DNA from: Bacteroidota bacterium
GTDB lineage: Bacteria > Bacteroidota > Ignavibacteria > Ignavibacteriales > Ignavibacteriaceae
Length of the DNA: 9,056 nucleotides
Direction: 5' to 3'
Assembly (NCBI GenBank): GCA_023406915.1
Contig: JAEXTR010000065.1
Span: 1 to 9,056, forward strand
This document shows positions 1 through 7,216 of this stretch, in pieces. Each line of letters opens with the position of its first letter. Position 1 is the first letter of the stretch. A program made the translations under genes and the position numbers. A model generated the notes under the pieces. It saw nothing but the letters and a program-made list of their open reading frames with translations, ran no database searches and was not told where the DNA came from.

Positions 1-408
1 TCGCTGTTCTGTAGGGAGTAAATCTGCGACCAACGCCCTGAATGGTTCCATGGAGATATTAATGGAAGCGTCCATCACCCACAGCATCATTGCAGCTATA
101 AGCAGGGAGGGTGAGTTAGGCATAACAAAGAGAGAAAGCGTTGCAAGTACAGATCCAATCAAAAAGAAAGGGCGCCTCCTGCCAAGTGCATTCCATGTCC
201 TGTCACTTAAGTACCCGATGATGGGTTGCACCACAAGTCCTGTTACCGGTGCAGCAATCCAGAGGATGGCAATGTCGTCAATTTTAGCCCCAAGAGTTTC
301 AAAGATTCGGCTCACATTTGCATTTTGTAATGCGAATCCGAATTGAATTCCAAAGAACCCAAAACTCATATTCCATATCTGCCAGAAGGTCAGTCGTGGC
401 TTTTGCAT
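1..408 (-). CDS. SLC45/GPH-like MFS sugar transporter, N-terminal part (runs off left edge)
   Basis: This is an inner-membrane major facilitator protein, probably a sugar:cation symporter. Only the first 136 codons lie in the window; there is no stop, and the reading frame continues past base 1. The start is the ATG complementary to 406-408, giving MQKPRLTFWQIWNMSFGF, a typical opening for this family. Visible features are TM1 (about residues 10-30), TM2 (about 45-67), the MFS loop 2-3 signature with SDR at 68-70 and GRRRPF at 76-81, TM3 (about 80-96) and TM4 (about 101-118). A charged family motif follows with D113, N117, P122, R124 and D129 (pattern D-x3-N-I-S-x2-P-x-R-x4-D). The same motif occurs in the divergent neighbour at 707-2092, so the two are paralogues. 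Substrate cannot be read from sequence; maltose- or sucrose-like glycosides are the usual guess for this group. The small plus-strand ORF at 50-346 is its antisense shadow. Confidence 0.88.
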   Translation of the reverse strand, partial: MQKPRLTFWQIWNMSFGFFGIQFGFALQNANVSRIFETLGAKIDDIAILWIAAPVTGLVVQPIIGYLSDRTWNALGRRRPFFLIGSVLATLSLFVMPNSPSLLIAAMMLWVMDASINISMEPFRALVADLLPTEQR

Positions 409-421
409 AATTTATTATCCG

Positions 422-451
422 TGTATAGTTACTTAAACCTATTAGAGGCAA
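422..451 (-). promoter_or_regulatory. weak candidate promoter for the leftward MFS gene
   Basis: Read on the minus strand there is TTGCCT (bases 446-451) and TATACA (bases 422-427), separated by 18 bp. Transcription would start near base 415, only a few bases before the ATG at 408, implying a nearly leaderless message. GGAT just upstream of the ATG is the only Shine-Dalgarno-like sequence. This is a consensus-matching call and is tentative. Confidence 0.25.
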
Positions 452-583
452 TCCGTCCGATGGAATGAACGGTGTCTGTGATACATACCTTTTCCAGGTA
501 ATTCAGTTTCAAAGATATTAAATTTCTGGCAGATAGTGATGGGCAGCAGCCATGAAACCCACATCTTTTGAATCCATTATTTA

Positions 584-596
584 TGAAATTATTTCA
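584..596. promoter_or_regulatory. 13-bp perfect inverted repeat, possible operator
   Basis: TGAAAT-T-ATTTCA is a perfect 6+1+6 palindrome, ending 13 bp before the -35 hexamer of the rightward promoter. Its position just upstream of -35 would suit an activator or a regulator shared with the divergent gene. It contains AATTATTT (587-594), which recurs at 641-648 in the second inverted repeat. The region is AT-rich, so chance symmetry is possible. Confidence 0.35.
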
Positions 597-609
597 GTAT
601 ATCAGGAAT

Positions 610-637
610 TTGACACTGATAAATCCCTCGAAATAAT
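610..637 (+). promoter_or_regulatory. sigma70-like promoter of the main operon
   Basis: A perfect TTGACA (-35) at 610-615 and AATAAT (-10, five of six matches to TATAAT) at 632-637 are separated by 16 bp. A transcription start near 643-645 would leave a leader of about 60 nt before the MFS start codon. This is the best promoter I can see for the rightward genes. I see no strong Bacteroidetes-type -33/-7 (TTTG / TAnnTTTG) pair nearby. The -10 element lies inside the left arm of the inverted repeat at 631-648. Confidence 0.55.
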
Positions 638-648
638 ACCAATTATTT
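631..648. promoter_or_regulatory. inverted repeat overlapping the -10 element, possible repressor operator
   Basis: AAATAAT (631-637) and ATTATTT (642-648) are perfect complements separated by ACCA. The left arm contains the predicted -10 hexamer and the right arm covers the predicted transcription start, so a protein bound here would block initiation. The right arm shares AATTATTT with the palindrome 54 bp upstream (587-594), close to five helical turns, compatible with cooperative binding on one face. The role is inferred. Confidence 0.35.
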
Positions 649-706
649 TCTTATTTTAAATGTAAATTTCTTCCATTTTCAAAGAATAAAGAACGGATTG
701 TTTGTA

Positions 707-2092
707 ATGCACGAACTACAGAAACGCCTGTCAAACACATTTTATATGATTCTGAGTCTACCGGCAACCGCGATGGGGTTTGCCCTGTCCATTCAGATTT
801 CTGCGTTGAGCTGGATTCTGAGCACTCAGCTTGGACTCGATATTCATGAGGTTGGAATTGTGTGGGCGGCCGGTCCGTTAGCTGGCATTTTTGGACAAGT
901 AATCATTGGATTTATCAGTGACTCAGTTTGGTTCTGGGGGGGAAGAAGAAGACCATTTATAATTATTGGTGGTATCATTGCTGCCCTGATGCTGCTTGCC
1001 CTGCCAAACATTGCATTCATCTATGAAACCTTTGGAATAGGTTCACTTATTGTGGTAGCAACGATTATTGCCCTGACTCTGGACCTTGCGATCAATATCA
1101 GTTTTAATCCTACGAGATCCATCATTGCCGATATAACACCAGAAGGTCCAATGCGCACTAAAGGATATACCTGGATGCAGACTATCTCAGGTTTTTTTGG
1201 TGTACTGGCATATGTAATTGGCGCGACACTGGGTAATTACATTCTGATCTATGTTGGTGTTTTTGTCGTAGCAGCGTTCTCATTGTTACCGCTTTTCATT
1301 ATTACAGAACCCAGAAGCCTGAATGCAAATGAGGATAAGAGTCAGTCAGAAAAATCATCTAAAACTGAATGGAAGCAACTTATCAGACTCTATCTCGCCC
1401 ATGCTTTCTCATGGATTGGTGTTCAAACCATGTTCGTATTTATTTTTGCTTTTATTAAGGAGAAACTGAACCCGGAATCAGATGATCATATAGGACAAAT
1501 CATTGCAATTTCCTTTGCAGTACTGAATACCGTTGGCTTTTTGCTTCCTGCACTTGCGCTAGAACCAATTGCCAAGCTCATCGGCAGGGTAAAGACCCAG
1601 GTTCTCGCAGTCGCAATGATGGCAGTTGGGTACTTTGTAATTGCCGGATTTGCACATAATCCATGGGTGCTTTATTTCAGTATGGCGGTGTGCGGTATTG
1701 GTTGGGCTGCTATTGTGAGTCTGCCATTTGCTATCATGTCCGAAAAGGTTGATAGCAGCAAGATGGGGCTATTTATGGGAATCTTTAACTTATCAGTCGT
1801 GTTACCTCAATTAGTGGTAAGTTTGATAGTAGGCGCTCTGATCGCGAACAGCCTGCATTTCATTCCTGAAGGTCTCTTACCGTATCTGGGGTGGGTTGAA
1901 AGTATCGTATATCCAATCTGGTATGGGTTCAGTGGATTTCTGCAAGACCTTGGGTTCATTCAGAATGGCGAGGATAAAAAACTCATATTCTATTTCAGCG
2001 GTGTCAACCTGGCAATATCGGCGGTATTGTGGATGTTCGTCCGCGAAACCCGCAACAGTGGTGCAACACCAATTAACACAAAAGGACATTAA
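707..2092 (+). CDS. SLC45/GPH-like MFS sugar transporter
   Basis: This is an inner-membrane transporter of 461 residues with about twelve hydrophobic segments, likely a sugar:cation symporter. The loop 2-3 signature is present (SD at 71-72, GRRRPF at 79-84). The family motif after TM4 is also present, with D126, N130, P135, R137 and D142. A hydrophilic central loop rich in Lys, Glu and Ser separates the two six-helix halves. I chose ATG 707 because GAACGGA (691-697) sits 9 nt before it and the protein then opens MHELQKRLSN. A TTG at 698 would add three residues and has no good ribosome binding site. It is the first gene of the rightward unit and ends 3 nt before fni. A run of seven G (936-942) encodes the Trp-Gly-Gly before GRRRPF and is a plausible spot for assembly errors. 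Substrate is unknown; the downstream sugar isomerase fits sugar import. Confidence 0.88.
   Translation: MHELQKRLSNTFYMILSLPATAMGFALSIQISALSWILSTQLGLDIHEVGIVWAAGPLAGIFGQVIIGFISDSVWFWGGRRRPFIIIGGIIAALMLLALPNIAFIYETFGIGSLIVVATIIALTLDLAINISFNPTRSIIADITPEGPMRTKGYTWMQTISGFFGVLAYVIGATLGNYILIYVGVFVVAAFSLLPLFIITEPRSLNANEDKSQSEKSSKTEWKQLIRLYLAHAFSWIGVQTMFVFIFAFIKEKLNPESDDHIGQIIAISFAVLNTVGFLLPALALEPIAKLIGRVKTQVLAVAMMAVGYFVIAGFAHNPWVLYFSMAVCGIGWAAIVSLPFAIMSEKVDSSKMGLFMGIFNLSVVLPQLVVSLIVGALIANSLHFIPEGLLPYLGWVESIVYPIWYGFSGFLQDLGFIQNGEDKKLIFYFSGVNLAISAVLWMFVRETRNSGATPINTKGH
2081..2086 (+). promoter_or_regulatory. ribosome binding site for the TTG-started fni
   Basis: AAAGGA lies inside the last codons of the upstream MFS gene, 9 nt before the TTG at 2096. 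It is the main support for TTG initiation, because no in-frame ATG occurs until about residue 71, which would remove the conserved N-terminal RKxDH motif. Confidence 0.65.
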
Positions 2093-2095
2093 TCA

Positions 2096-3154
2096 TTGAA
2101 TACAAGCACAGCGCATGACCTTTCAGAGATTGCACAACGGAAGCGAGATCATCTTTTGTTGTGTGCAGGAGACCGCGTTGCGTTTACGGATAAGACCACA
2201 CAATTCGAACTATACGATTTTGAAAATAATGCACTTGCTCCAGTAAATCCAGAATCTATTTCCACAACAGTTCCATTCTTTTCGAAAGAAGTGAGCTTTC
2301 CTTTGATGATTTCGTGCATGACCGGGGGAAGAGATGACGTCAACGACATCAACAGCAGGTTCATTACCGTAGCACGAGAATTAAACATACCAGTTGGTAT
2401 TGGCAGTATGCGCTATGCGATGCATGATCGGAGTAATGATCCGTATCTTAAAGGATTGAGGAGTGAGGCTGGGTCGGTTCCCCTGGTTGGAAACATAGGT
2501 GCTGCACAGGCAGCAGATCCGGTGAACATACCTCACATTGTGCGATTGGCAGAACTTATTGAAGCTGATGCCTTTGCTGTCCATCTAAACCCTTCTCAGG
2601 AACTACTGCAAAAACATGGTGAACCGTCTTTTGCAGGATTGTTGCACCACCTTCCTGCTTTACGTAAAGCTATCGGAATTCCATTGATCATCAAGGAAGT
2701 TGGTGCAGGGATATCCGGAGTGGTCGCCAGGAAACTCCTTGCTGCGGGAGCTGATGCAATTGATGTTGCGGGTGCAGGTGGAACATCATGGACCGGTGTG
2801 GAGATATTACGAAACGGTGATGATACCTATGCAGAGTTTTGGGATTGGGGCATCCCCACAGCTGCGTGTATCCGTCAGGTATCACTGTTAAAGGACGAGT
2901 CAGCGTTTCTATTGATCGGATCAGGAGGTGTCAACACACCTTTTGAATTTGCGAAAGCTATCGCCCTCGGAGCAGATTTTGCAGCTTCAGCAAGAGCTTT
3001 GTTAAAACCAATGATGTATGGTGGCATTGAAGAGACCATTAAGACCCTACATTATTGGTTCGATGTTTTTAAGAAAATTATGTATTTAACAGGCTCTGCT
3101 TCGGTGCAGGACCTGCAAAAAGGAAAAATCAGATTAAGGAATCACTATGATTGA
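2096..3154 (+). CDS. fni: type 2 isopentenyl-diphosphate delta-isomerase (FMN-dependent)
   Basis: This cytosolic flavoenzyme interconverts isopentenyl and dimethylallyl diphosphate using reduced FMN and Mg2+. The 352 residues form a TIM-barrel of normal family length. Motifs in order are RKRDH (15-19, substrate diphosphate contact), MTGG (75-78), GSMR (103-106), GNIGAAQ (132-138), HLNPSQE (163-169, with Q168 and E169 as the key acid/metal-site residues), IIKEVGAGIS (198-207), DVAGAGGTSW (223-232) and WGIPTA (251-256). The later flavin-phosphate loop reads SGGVNTPFE (276-284), where many homologues have GG-x-R-x-G-x-D. Initiation is at TTG, supported by AAAGGA 9 nt upstream and conservation from residue 15. 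It overlaps the next gene by 8 nt. In a cell making isoprenoids by the MEP pathway this enzyme balances IPP/DMAPP; in a mevalonate cell it is essential. The window does not show which pathway is used. Confidence 0.95.
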   Translation: MNTSTAHDLSEIAQRKRDHLLLCAGDRVAFTDKTTQFELYDFENNALAPVNPESISTTVPFFSKEVSFPLMISCMTGGRDDVNDINSRFITVARELNIPVGIGSMRYAMHDRSNDPYLKGLRSEAGSVPLVGNIGAAQAADPVNIPHIVRLAELIEADAFAVHLNPSQELLQKHGEPSFAGLLHHLPALRKAIGIPLIIKEVGAGISGVVARKLLAAGADAIDVAGAGGTSWTGVEILRNGDDTYAEFWDWGIPTAACIRQVSLLKDESAFLLIGSGGVNTPFEFAKAIALGADFAASARALLKPMMYGGIEETIKTLHYWFDVFKKIMYLTGSASVQDLQKGKIRLRNHYD

Positions 3155-4139
3155 TGCAGAATGCTACCAATATTATGAAGAATTCAGACAAAAAGTCGAT
3201 GCCCGTCTTGCATCTGCACTTCACCAGAGAAATCCCTCATCACTTTATACCCCAGCCGAATACATACTCGTAAGTCCCGGTAAAAGAATCAGACCAGTTA
3301 TCGTACTTTTTGCAGCATTATCAAACAGTACTGCAGTCTCAGGCACATTACCGGTTGATCTGGCAGTGTCGGTTGAAATGCTCCATAATTTCACCCTGGT
3401 ACATGATGACATTATGGATAATTCAGATCAAAGACGTGGTATGCCGACACTCCATAAAAAGTATGATCTGAGTACTGCTATCTTAGCCGGCGACGCTTTA
3501 CTGGCACTTGCCTATGAGTTCCTGTTGCATGATGCCAGAGAAAACACTCACAGGATCGTTCAGGCCTTCAATAAGGGGCTGATAGAGGTTTGTGAGGGAC
3601 AGAGTATGGACAAGGACTTTGAAGTGCGCACAGATGTGACGCTTGATGAATACACAATTATGATCCAGAAAAAGACTGCGGCAATGGTTGAAATGTGCTG
3701 TACCATAGGTGCAGTCTACGCCAATCACCCTGAAGAGGTGATAGCTAGCCTGGCAGAGTACGGCAGACTTATCGGTATTGCGTTTCAGATTCAGGATGAT
3801 CTGCTTGATATCACAGCTGATCAGGCAAAATTAGGTAAACCAACCGGTGCCGATTTACTGGAAGGGAAAAAGACCTATCTCTTTTTACGTGCTCTTCAGA
3901 AAGCCACTGGTGCAGAGCTTGAATCTCTTAAAAAGGTCATCGCTCATAAAGGGGTTACCAAAGAAGAAATACCATACTATCGTGACTTGTATAAAACCCT
4001 CGGGGTACTGGAGGATGCTGGTCAGTTAGTACATGATTACACGAACCAGGCGTTGGCAAAACTACAGGTACTGCCTTCAGAAAGAGATATTGCATTGTTT
4101 ACGTGGCTGGCTAATTCACTGCTCCAAAGGACAAAGTAA
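3147..4139 (+). CDS. short-chain polyprenyl diphosphate synthase (FPP/GGPP type)
   Basis: This trans-prenyltransferase condenses IPP with allylic diphosphates. Its 330 residues contain GKRIRP (45-50), the first Asp-rich motif DDIMD (87-91) followed by RRG (96-98), the conserved KKT (175-177), FQIQDDLLD with the second Asp-rich motif at 217-221, and GKK (230-232 region onward). The first motif has the short DDxxD form without the two-residue insertion of IspA-type bacterial FPP synthases. An aromatic residue, F82, sits five positions before it; in archaeal-type GGPP synthases a bulky residue here limits the product to about C20. A C15-C20 product is therefore inferred rather than a long quinone tail. 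Start ATG 3147 has AAGGA at 3136-3140, overlaps fni by 8 nt, and the stop shares one base with ptsH (TAATG). Coupling to fni supports a joint role in supplying prenyl diphosphate. Confidence 0.92.
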   Translation: MIDAECYQYYEEFRQKVDARLASALHQRNPSSLYTPAEYILVSPGKRIRPVIVLFAALSNSTAVSGTLPVDLAVSVEMLHNFTLVHDDIMDNSDQRRGMPTLHKKYDLSTAILAGDALLALAYEFLLHDARENTHRIVQAFNKGLIEVCEGQSMDKDFEVRTDVTLDEYTIMIQKKTAAMVEMCCTIGAVYANHPEEVIASLAEYGRLIGIAFQIQDDLLDITADQAKLGKPTGADLLEGKKTYLFLRALQKATGAELESLKKVIAHKGVTKEEIPYYRDLYKTLGVLEDAGQLVHDYTNQALAKLQVLPSERDIALFTWLANSLLQRTK

Positions 4140-4405
4140 TGATTACCAAAACTGTAACGATCATCAATGATGCAGGCCTGCATACACGTCCTGCTGCAAC
4201 AATGGTGAAGATAGCAGGCAAGTATGATTCAGAATTTATTATTCAAAAAGATAACTATCGTATCAACGGAAAAAGCATTATCGGCGTGATGACTCTTGCT
4301 GCAGCGAAAGGCAGCACTCTTTCCATCGAATGTGATGGAAGTGATGAGGAGGAATTGGCGCAGGAGATATGTGCTTTTTTTGAGAGAGGATTTGATGAAC
4401 TATGA
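4139..4405 (+). CDS. ptsH: phosphocarrier protein HPr
   Basis: This small cytosolic phosphocarrier accepts phosphate from Enzyme I on a histidine. The 88 residues match the usual HPr length. The active-site segment is GLHTRPA with His15 and Arg17 in the canonical positions. The regulatory segment GKSIIGVM places Ser46 exactly where HPr kinase/phosphorylase acts in other bacteria, so dual His/Ser phosphorylation is plausible. Start ATG 4139 overlaps the previous stop by one base and has AAAGGA at 4126-4131. The stop overlaps the ptsI start by 4 nt (ATGA). Such coupling favours balanced HPr and EI synthesis. No EIIA, EIIB or EIIC gene is visible in the window, so its phosphate acceptor must be encoded elsewhere or the pair acts in regulation. 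Confidence 0.95.
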   Translation: MITKTVTIINDAGLHTRPAATMVKIAGKYDSEFIIQKDNYRINGKSIIGVMTLAAAKGSTLSIECDGSDEEELAQEICAFFERGFDEL

Positions 4406-6168
4406 AAGGTTTAGAAGAACTCCTCAAGCGTTCTGCTAATTATATTTCAGGTATTCCTGCTGCTCCCGGTCTTGCAATCGGCAAATCTTTTATCTTCAAG
4501 AAGGAAAATTTGCTGATTGGTGACAATTACATTGAAGATGTTGATGATGCAGTTATTGAATTCGCCAATGCTCTCGAACGCTCCAAAAAAGAGCTCTACA
4601 AAGTATTTGGAATAGCAAAAGAGAAGATGGGCGAAAAGCGTGCAGCAATCTTTGAAGCTCAGCTGATGATCCTGGATGATGAGATACTCATTAAAGCTAT
4701 TAAAGATCGGATCAGAAAGGAAAAACGGGAGCCGGCTTTTATTGTCAATGATGAATTCTCAAGATATCAGCAACTTATCCTCCTCTCGAAAGAACCGTTA
4801 ATGCGTGAACGGGCAGCAGATATTGAAGATATTAAGATGCGCATTATCAGGAATTTGCAGAAGAAACGGTGGGAATCTAAAATTGAAGATGATGTTATGG
4901 TGGTGAGTGACCTTCTTACACCCGCTGATATGATCTTATTCTCACGTAAAAAAATCAATGGATTTATCACGGATTTTGGCGGACTGACATCCCACGCTGC
5001 TATCATTGCGCGAAGTCTTGATATCCCTGCCGTCGTCGGGCTTCATAATGCAACCGAAAAGATTCACCAGGGTGACGAAACTATAATTGATGGGTTTTCC
5101 GGGATCGTGTTTATCAATCCCACTGATTTCCAGAAAGAATACTACGCTGAAAAGATAGAAACCATGCGGGGGATCAACCTGCGAATGCAGGAGCTGCGTG
5201 ATAAAAAAGCAGAAACGCTTGATGGGCATCAGATTTCCCTGAACGCTAATATCGATATCAAGGAAGAAATTCAGCTGCTGCTCTCAAATAATGCAGATGG
5301 AATCGGATTATATCGAACTGAGCAGCTCCTCGAAGAGTTAAATGAGTTTCCGGATGAAGAGAAGCAGACAGAAATATATCTGAATATCGCTGCAAACATT
5401 TACCCTAAAAAAGCGACGATCAGGGCGTTTGATCTGGGGGGAGACAAGCTACGGCTCTTCAATCACAGTGAGCAAAACCCATTCCTCGGGTTACGGGGTA
5501 TCAGATTCCTGCTTGATAATCAGGGCATCTTCATTTCACAGATAAAAGCCATTTTGCGTGCAGGCATTCACAAGAATTTACAGTTTATGATTCCAATGGT
5601 CTCAACTATTGAGGAGATCAGAGAATTTAAGCGCCTGATTACGAACTCAAAGAATGAACTTATTGCTGAAGGGAAACCCTTCGATGACGATATGAAGCTC
5701 GGAATCATGCTTGAAGTGCCCTCAGCTGCCGTGATGACAAAAGACTACGCACGGGAGGTTGATTTTATTTCAATTGGTACCAATGATCTCATTCAGTACC
5801 TTATGGCTGTAGACCGAGGCAATGATCTGGTGCATAACCTGTATCAGGAGTTCCACCCGGCAGTTCTGAGAACACTTGCCCACATCGTAAACGGAGCGAA
5901 ATCGGCGGGAGTACCGGTTGCCATTTGCGGAGAAATGGCAGCGGATAATTTTGCACTTCCATTTCTAATTGGAATTGGAATGGATTCCATTTCTGTTTCG
6001 CCTGCGGCACTGCCGTCTGTGAAGAAGACGATCCGGAGTCTTTCAATGAAAAATGCCCAGGCACTAGCTGAGCGTCTACTGCAACTTCCAACAACGAATG
6101 AAATAGTTGCAGAGGTTGAAAAATTCTTTACCATTAATCAAATCCAAAGAACAAGGAATATTCTTTAA
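4402..6168 (+). CDS. ptsI: phosphoenolpyruvate-protein phosphotransferase (PTS Enzyme I)
   Basis: This cytosolic enzyme autophosphorylates from PEP and passes the phosphate to HPr His15. The 588 residues have the standard architecture: an N-terminal domain beginning GIPAAPGLAIG (17-27), a helical HPr-binding insert (about 45-150), and the mobile swivelling domain with GGLTSHAAIIAR (193-204), phosphorylated His198. The C-terminal PEP-binding barrel shows GLYRTE (302-307), FDLGGDK (343-349), FLGLRGIR (361-368), IMLEVPSA (435-442), SIGTNDLIQY (457-466) and ICGEMA (508-513) with the catalytic Cys509. No key residue is missing, and there is no fused HPr or GAF domain, so this is the ordinary sugar-PTS type rather than PtsP or PEP synthase. 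It begins inside ptsH (ATGA) and its TAA shares a base with the next ATG. Confidence 0.96.
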   Translation: MKGLEELLKRSANYISGIPAAPGLAIGKSFIFKKENLLIGDNYIEDVDDAVIEFANALERSKKELYKVFGIAKEKMGEKRAAIFEAQLMILDDEILIKAIKDRIRKEKREPAFIVNDEFSRYQQLILLSKEPLMRERAADIEDIKMRIIRNLQKKRWESKIEDDVMVVSDLLTPADMILFSRKKINGFITDFGGLTSHAAIIARSLDIPAVVGLHNATEKIHQGDETIIDGFSGIVFINPTDFQKEYYAEKIETMRGINLRMQELRDKKAETLDGHQISLNANIDIKEEIQLLLSNNADGIGLYRTEQLLEELNEFPDEEKQTEIYLNIAANIYPKKATIRAFDLGGDKLRLFNHSEQNPFLGLRGIRFLLDNQGIFISQIKAILRAGIHKNLQFMIPMVSTIEEIREFKRLITNSKNELIAEGKPFDDDMKLGIMLEVPSAAVMTKDYAREVDFISIGTNDLIQYLMAVDRGNDLVHNLYQEFHPAVLRTLAHIVNGAKSAGVPVAICGEMAADNFALPFLIGIGMDSISVSPAALPSVKKTIRSLSMKNAQALAERLLQLPTTNEIVAEVEKFFTINQIQRTRNIL

Positions 6169-7205
6169 TGCACTATTTTCAGAAACTCATTAACGAATAC
6201 GATAAAGAAAATCTTTTTCAGGTATTAATGGATACCTACGAACAGGTTGTTGCAGTGCAGAATGCACCCTGTAATGTAGCTGCCCTGACAGGCAAATCGT
6301 ATTCCCATGTCTTAATTTCAGGTCTCGGTGGATCGGCTATTGCAGGTGATCTCCTAAAGAATCTTCTTGGCAGTCAATTAAAGGTTCCGGTTACCGTAAA
6401 CAGAGGATATCAATTACCTGAATCAGTTCATAATAACACGCTCGTTATTCTCTCGTCATATTCAGGTGAAACCGAAGAAACACTCTCGGTGATGCATGCT
6501 TGCAAAAAGCGTGGTATCCCCTTTGCAGCTATCAGTTCAGGCGGTACAATGGCTGCCTCAGTGACAGCCACAGATGGATTGCTGACTGTACCAAAGGGTT
6601 TTCAGCCACGTTTTGCTGTTGGATTAAGCCTGTTTGCACAGATTCGAATTCTTGCGGAGACTGGGGTAGTGGGGGATCAATCCGGGCTCTTCCTAAAAGC
6701 GAAGCAGCTTCTGGAACAAAAATCTGCAGTATATGCGTCTGATCAGGGAAAACCTTTTAAGATTGCTGAAGAGCTTATCGGTGTTATTCCAATTATCTAT
6801 TCGGCTGTTGATACCACAGAAGCAATTGGCTATCGGTTAAAATGCCAGTTTAATGAAAACAGTAAATTACTTGCATTTCACGCGGTGATCCCTGAGATGA
6901 ATCATAATGAAATAGTTGGATGGGAAACGTTTTCACCACAATTGCTTCATGCAAAAGTTCTGATGCTTGGGGATAGAGATGATCACCCTCAGACTGCAAA
7001 GCGTTTTGCGATATGCAGTGACATCATGAAAAAAGCAGGTGCTGAAGTGATTACCATAACATCTGACGAAGAGGATTACGAATCACGATTCCTCGATCTG
7101 CTGTATCTTACAGATTGGATCAGCTATTATCTGTGTCTTTTCCGTGCGAGGAGTCCGATAGAAATAGATAATATCCACTTCCTCAAAAAGGCACTTGTTC
7201 AGTAG
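6168..7205 (+). CDS. bifunctional phosphoglucose/phosphomannose isomerase (SIS family)
   Basis: This cytosolic enzyme interconverts glucose-6-P or mannose-6-P with fructose-6-P. The 345 residues hold two SIS folds. The first carries ISGLGGSAIAGD (50-61), NRGY-x-LP (78-84), SSYSGETEET (96-105) and SSGG (123-126), followed by PKGFQPRFA (142-150). The second carries the likely catalytic base E230 (in QFNENSK) and the likely ring-opening His246 (in EMNHNEIVGWE), matching the archaeal-type PGI/PMI pattern. The ending SPIEIDNIHFLKKAL (329-343) is characteristic of the C-terminal PGI/PMI domain. Classical Pgi signatures are absent. Its start overlaps the ptsI stop by one base (TAATG) with AAGGA at 6153-6157. 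Next to EI/HPr and a sugar transporter, it fits entry of imported hexose into glycolysis. Dual specificity is inferred from the family. Confidence 0.9.
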   Translation: MHYFQKLINEYDKENLFQVLMDTYEQVVAVQNAPCNVAALTGKSYSHVLISGLGGSAIAGDLLKNLLGSQLKVPVTVNRGYQLPESVHNNTLVILSSYSGETEETLSVMHACKKRGIPFAAISSGGTMAASVTATDGLLTVPKGFQPRFAVGLSLFAQIRILAETGVVGDQSGLFLKAKQLLEQKSAVYASDQGKPFKIAEELIGVIPIIYSAVDTTEAIGYRLKCQFNENSKLLAFHAVIPEMNHNEIVGWETFSPQLLHAKVLMLGDRDDHPQTAKRFAICSDIMKKAGAEVITITSDEEDYESRFLDLLYLTDWISYYLCLFRARSPIEIDNIHFLKKALVQ

Positions 7206-7216
7206 CGGTTAGCGGC

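Larger units (their letters stand above)
409..706. other. divergent intergenic region (about 300 bp)
   Basis: This stretch separates the two divergently transcribed MFS genes and must hold promoters for both. It becomes distinctly AT-rich towards the right (about 565-690). It contains a sigma70-like promoter facing right, a weaker candidate facing left and two inverted repeats (listed separately). A 35-codon ORF (552-659, plus) lies in it but lacks a ribosome binding site and overlaps the promoter, so I do not call it a gene. I see no tRNA, riboswitch-like conserved helix set or terminator here. Confidence 0.75.

Noticed and set aside
50..346. 98-codon plus-strand ORF near the left edge
   Set aside because: It lies wholly antisense to the conserved MFS coding frame on the minus strand and has no recognisable motif or ribosome binding site.
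552..659. 35-codon ORF in the divergent intergenic region
   Set aside because: There is no Shine-Dalgarno sequence, it overlaps the predicted promoter and both inverted repeats, and the encoded peptide has no recognisable feature. Chance is the simplest explanation.
936..942. G7 run as a frameshift in the MFS gene
   Set aside because: The reading frame continues through GRRRPF and the remaining helices to a normal stop, so the gene is intact as given.
1877..2089. Overlapping minus- and plus-strand ORFs at the end of the MFS gene
   Set aside because: Both are out-of-frame shadows of the MFS C-terminus, with no start signals or family resemblance.
5801..6134. Two antisense ORFs of about 96 codons within ptsI
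   Set aside because: They lie opposite the highly conserved C-terminal EI domain, and their translations are low-complexity with no motifs.
7206..7216. Possible terminator between the isomerase and protease genes
   Set aside because: The gap is only 11 nt with no stem and U-run, so the protease gene is treated as part of the same transcript.
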